Shown here: in pieces, positions 62,416-64,000 of the stretch
Numbering within the stretch: position 1 is the first letter of the stretch
Layout: the number at the start of each line of letters is the position of its first letter
Assembly (NCBI GenBank): GCA_036381495.1
Contig: DASVCS010000054.1
Coordinates: 1-64,000 of the forward strand
Direction: 5' to 3'
Length of the DNA: 64,000 nt
Source of the DNA: DASVCS01 sp036381495
Lineage (GTDB): Bacteria; Gemmatimonadota; Gemmatimonadetes; Longimicrobiales; RSA9
Translations under genes and position numbers: made by a program
Notes under the pieces: generated by a model
Databases searched by the model: none
Told to the model about the DNA's origin: nothing
Seen by the model: only the letters and a program-made list of their open reading frames with translations

Positions 62416-64000
62416 CTACGGGAACACCGGGAAGGGTCTCGGCCTGGGCCGGGGCTGCGGCCGGGGTTGCGGTCCACCGCCATGGCCGCCGAGTGCGCGA
62501 GTGGCCATGAGCCGAACCTGGGGATCGGTGCTTTCCAGCGCGCGGATCAGCGCCGGCCGCGCCGCGTCATCGTCCAGCTCCGCGAGTGCCCAGAGGGCGG
62601 AGCGCCGCACGGAACGGTCCTCATCGCCCAATGCGGTCGTGAGTCCGGCCGCGGCCGCGGGATCTTCGATCCGTCCGAGCGCCCACGCCGCGGCCTCGCG
62701 CACCTCTGCGTCGGCGTCGCCGAGCGCGCCGATGAGCGCGGCCGGGGCGGCATCCGGCTCGACCTGGCCGAGCGCCCACGCCGCCTGGCGGCGGACGGTC
62801 GCGTCCGGATCGGCGAGAGCGCGGGCGAGCGCGTCGGTCGCCGACGCGTGTTCCGTCTGTCCCAGTGCCCACGCCGCGGTGGCGCGCACGTCGGCATCGG
62901 CATCGCCGGCCAGCGCGGCACCCAGCGGCTCGATGCCGCGGCGGTCCTCGATCTGACCCAGCGCCCAGGCCGCGGTCTCGCGGACGTCGGCGTCCTCGTC
63001 CTCGCGCAGCACGCGACCCAGCGGCTCGACGGCGGCGCGGCTCTCGACTTCGCCCAGCGCCCAGGCGGCGGCTTCCCGGACGCGCGACTCGGCATCCGAG
63101 AGTGCGGCGGCCAGTGCATCGACCGCCTCGCGCTCCTCGATCCGGCCCAGCGCCCACGCCGCCGCGACGCGGACGTCCGCGTCGACATCCTGGCGCAGCG
63201 CCGCGGCCAGCGGCGCGACGGCCGCGCGATCCTCGATCCGACCGAGCGCGACGGCAGCGGCGGCGCGGACCTCGGCGGATTCGTCCTCACGGAGTACGCG
63301 CGCCAGCACTTCCACGGCGTCGGAACTCTCGATCCGACCCAGCGCCCGTGCCGCCGCGAGGCGGACCGTGGCATCCCCGTCCTCGAGGGCGCGGCCGAGC
63401 GGCTCGATGGCGCGCCGGTCCTCGATCCGGCCCAGCGCCCACGCGGCCATCGCCCGGACCTCCGGCGCGGCATCGCCGAGCGCACCGGCGAGCGGGTCGA
63501 GCGCATCCGCCGGCTCGGCAAGGCCCAGCGCGAGCGCGGCGGCCGCACGCGTCGGCGCCGCGTCCGACCGGAGCGCCGCCAACATCCCGTCGGCGGCCGC
63601 CTCACTGCGTGAGCGGCCCAGCAGCGCGGCCGCGATGCGCCGGGCACACGGATCGCCGCCCCGCAGCGCCTCGAACAACAGCGGGAGCGTCGCATCGCTC
63701 GGGATCGACCCCGTCGCCCAGCGCATCGTCTCTCGCGCGCCCGTCGTGGCTTCCGTCTCCGGTGCGGCCCACGGACCGGACCAGCCCGATCGGCCGGTCA
63801 CGGCCTGGACCGCGAGCCCGCACAACAGCGGCGACGCGCCGGCCGAGGCCTCGAGGATCGCACGCGCATGGGCCGTGTCGTCCTGGGCGGTCCGATCCAC
63901 GGCGGACCGGGCACCGCCACCCGGAACACCGCTCCGCGATCCGCCGTTCGGCCACGCCGCCGCGACCGCCGCCACGAGTGCGGCGCAGACCCCCACGGCC
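62416..64000 (-). CDS. HEAT-repeat protein (partial at the right edge)
   Basis: At least 527 residues are visible on the minus strand. About twelve 31-residue HEAT/PBS-lyase-type repeats (for example AAAWALGRIEDRRAIEPLG) fill the protein to the end, which closes with PQPRPQPRPRPRPFPVFP. Near the visible N-terminus is a hydrophobic segment (GVCAALVAAVAAAW). A GTG at 63996 could start the protein, but the frame stays open to the edge, so the true start may lie outside. Similar C-termini occur in BlaR1/M56 membrane peptidases of related bacteria, from memory; that domain is not visible here. Confidence 0.8.
   Translation of the reverse strand, partial: AVGVCAALVAAVAAAWPNGGSRSGVPGGGARSAVDRTAQDDTAHARAILEASAGASPLLCGLAVQAVTGRSGWSGPWAAPETEATTGARETMRWATGSIPSDATLPLLFEALRGGDPCARRIAAALLGRSRSEAAADGMLAALRSDAAPTRAAAALALGLAEPADALDPLAGALGDAAPEVRAMAAWALGRIEDRRAIEPLGRALEDGDATVRLAAARALGRIESSDAVEVLARVLREDESAEVRAAAAVALGRIEDRAAVAPLAAALRQDVDADVRVAAAWALGRIEEREAVDALAAALSDAESRVREAAAWALGEVESRAAVEPLGRVLREDEDADVRETAAWALGQIEDRRGIEPLGAALAGDADADVRATAAWALGQTEHASATDALARALADPDATVRRQAAWALGQVEPDAAPAALIGALGDADAEVREAAAWALGRIEDPAAAAGLTTALGDEDRSVRRSALWALAELDDDAARPALIRALESTDPQVRLMATRALGGHGGGPQPRPQPRPRPRPFPVFP

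Overview
The window is high-GC bacterial DNA with densely packed genes on both strands. The gene content suggests a member of the Gemmatimonadota or a close relative: lipoproteins joining Ig-like domains to TolB-type beta-propeller repeats, membrane Ser/Thr kinases with TPR tails beside an ECF sigma factor of the TIGR02999 type, pairs of MacB-like FtsX permeases, S9 prolyl oligopeptidases and a HEAT-repeat protein. This assignment is inferred from gene content; the window has no rRNA or tRNA to confirm it.

Layout. 1-18.2 kb: four related propeller lipoproteins (the first cut by the window edge), a lipoprotein subtilase cotranscribed with two of them, a divergent LuxR-type ATPase regulator, a cupin/FAD-oxidoreductase pair, a decayed kinase gene, and an intact Ser/Thr kinase downstream of its sigma factor. 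18.3-19.5 kb: a REP-type single-strand transposase (RAYT) flanked by inverted repeats; a short copy without the gene lies at 22.8-23.0 kb. 19.6-22.8 kb: a BNR-repeat protein, a MoaD/ThiS-like protein with an extended C-terminus, a DUF4287 protein and a cyanophycinase-like lipoprotein. 23-31.6 kb: a zinc-ribbon protein, a SlyD-type FKBP, an outer-membrane porin, an O-methyltransferase, a PLP aminotransferase and a sodium/amino-acid symporter. 31.7-37.2 kb: a DEAD-box-like protein that has lost its ATPase residues, HU, a GAF histidine kinase, and an aspartase fused to a cyclic-nucleotide-binding domain.

37.4-44.5 kb: a Tyr/Arg/Gly-rich disordered protein, an ABC ATPase/permease operon with a propeller lipoprotein, a tiny twin-CX6C secreted protein, a receiver-less sigma-54 activator and a POT peptide transporter. 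45.1-50.4 kb: a VTT membrane protein, radical SAM enzyme and exported membrane protein in one overlapping operon, then a nucleotidyltransferase/metallophosphoesterase pair. 50.6-56.7 kb: a MacA-like adaptor, two FtsX permeases with no ATPase, and an S9 peptidase. 56.7-64 kb: an ECF sigma/anti-sigma pair, a degenerate GGDEF protein, an esterase, a CcdA/TlpA redox pair and a HEAT-repeat protein running off the right edge.

The genes form small local operons. Envelope and extracellular functions dominate: lipoproteins, secreted peptidases, exporters and envelope-stress regulators. Three families of dispersed non-coding repeats sit between genes: RAYT ends; a ~95-bp repeat that carries stop codons; and a GTTTACG-containing repeat, one copy of which splits the two permease genes.
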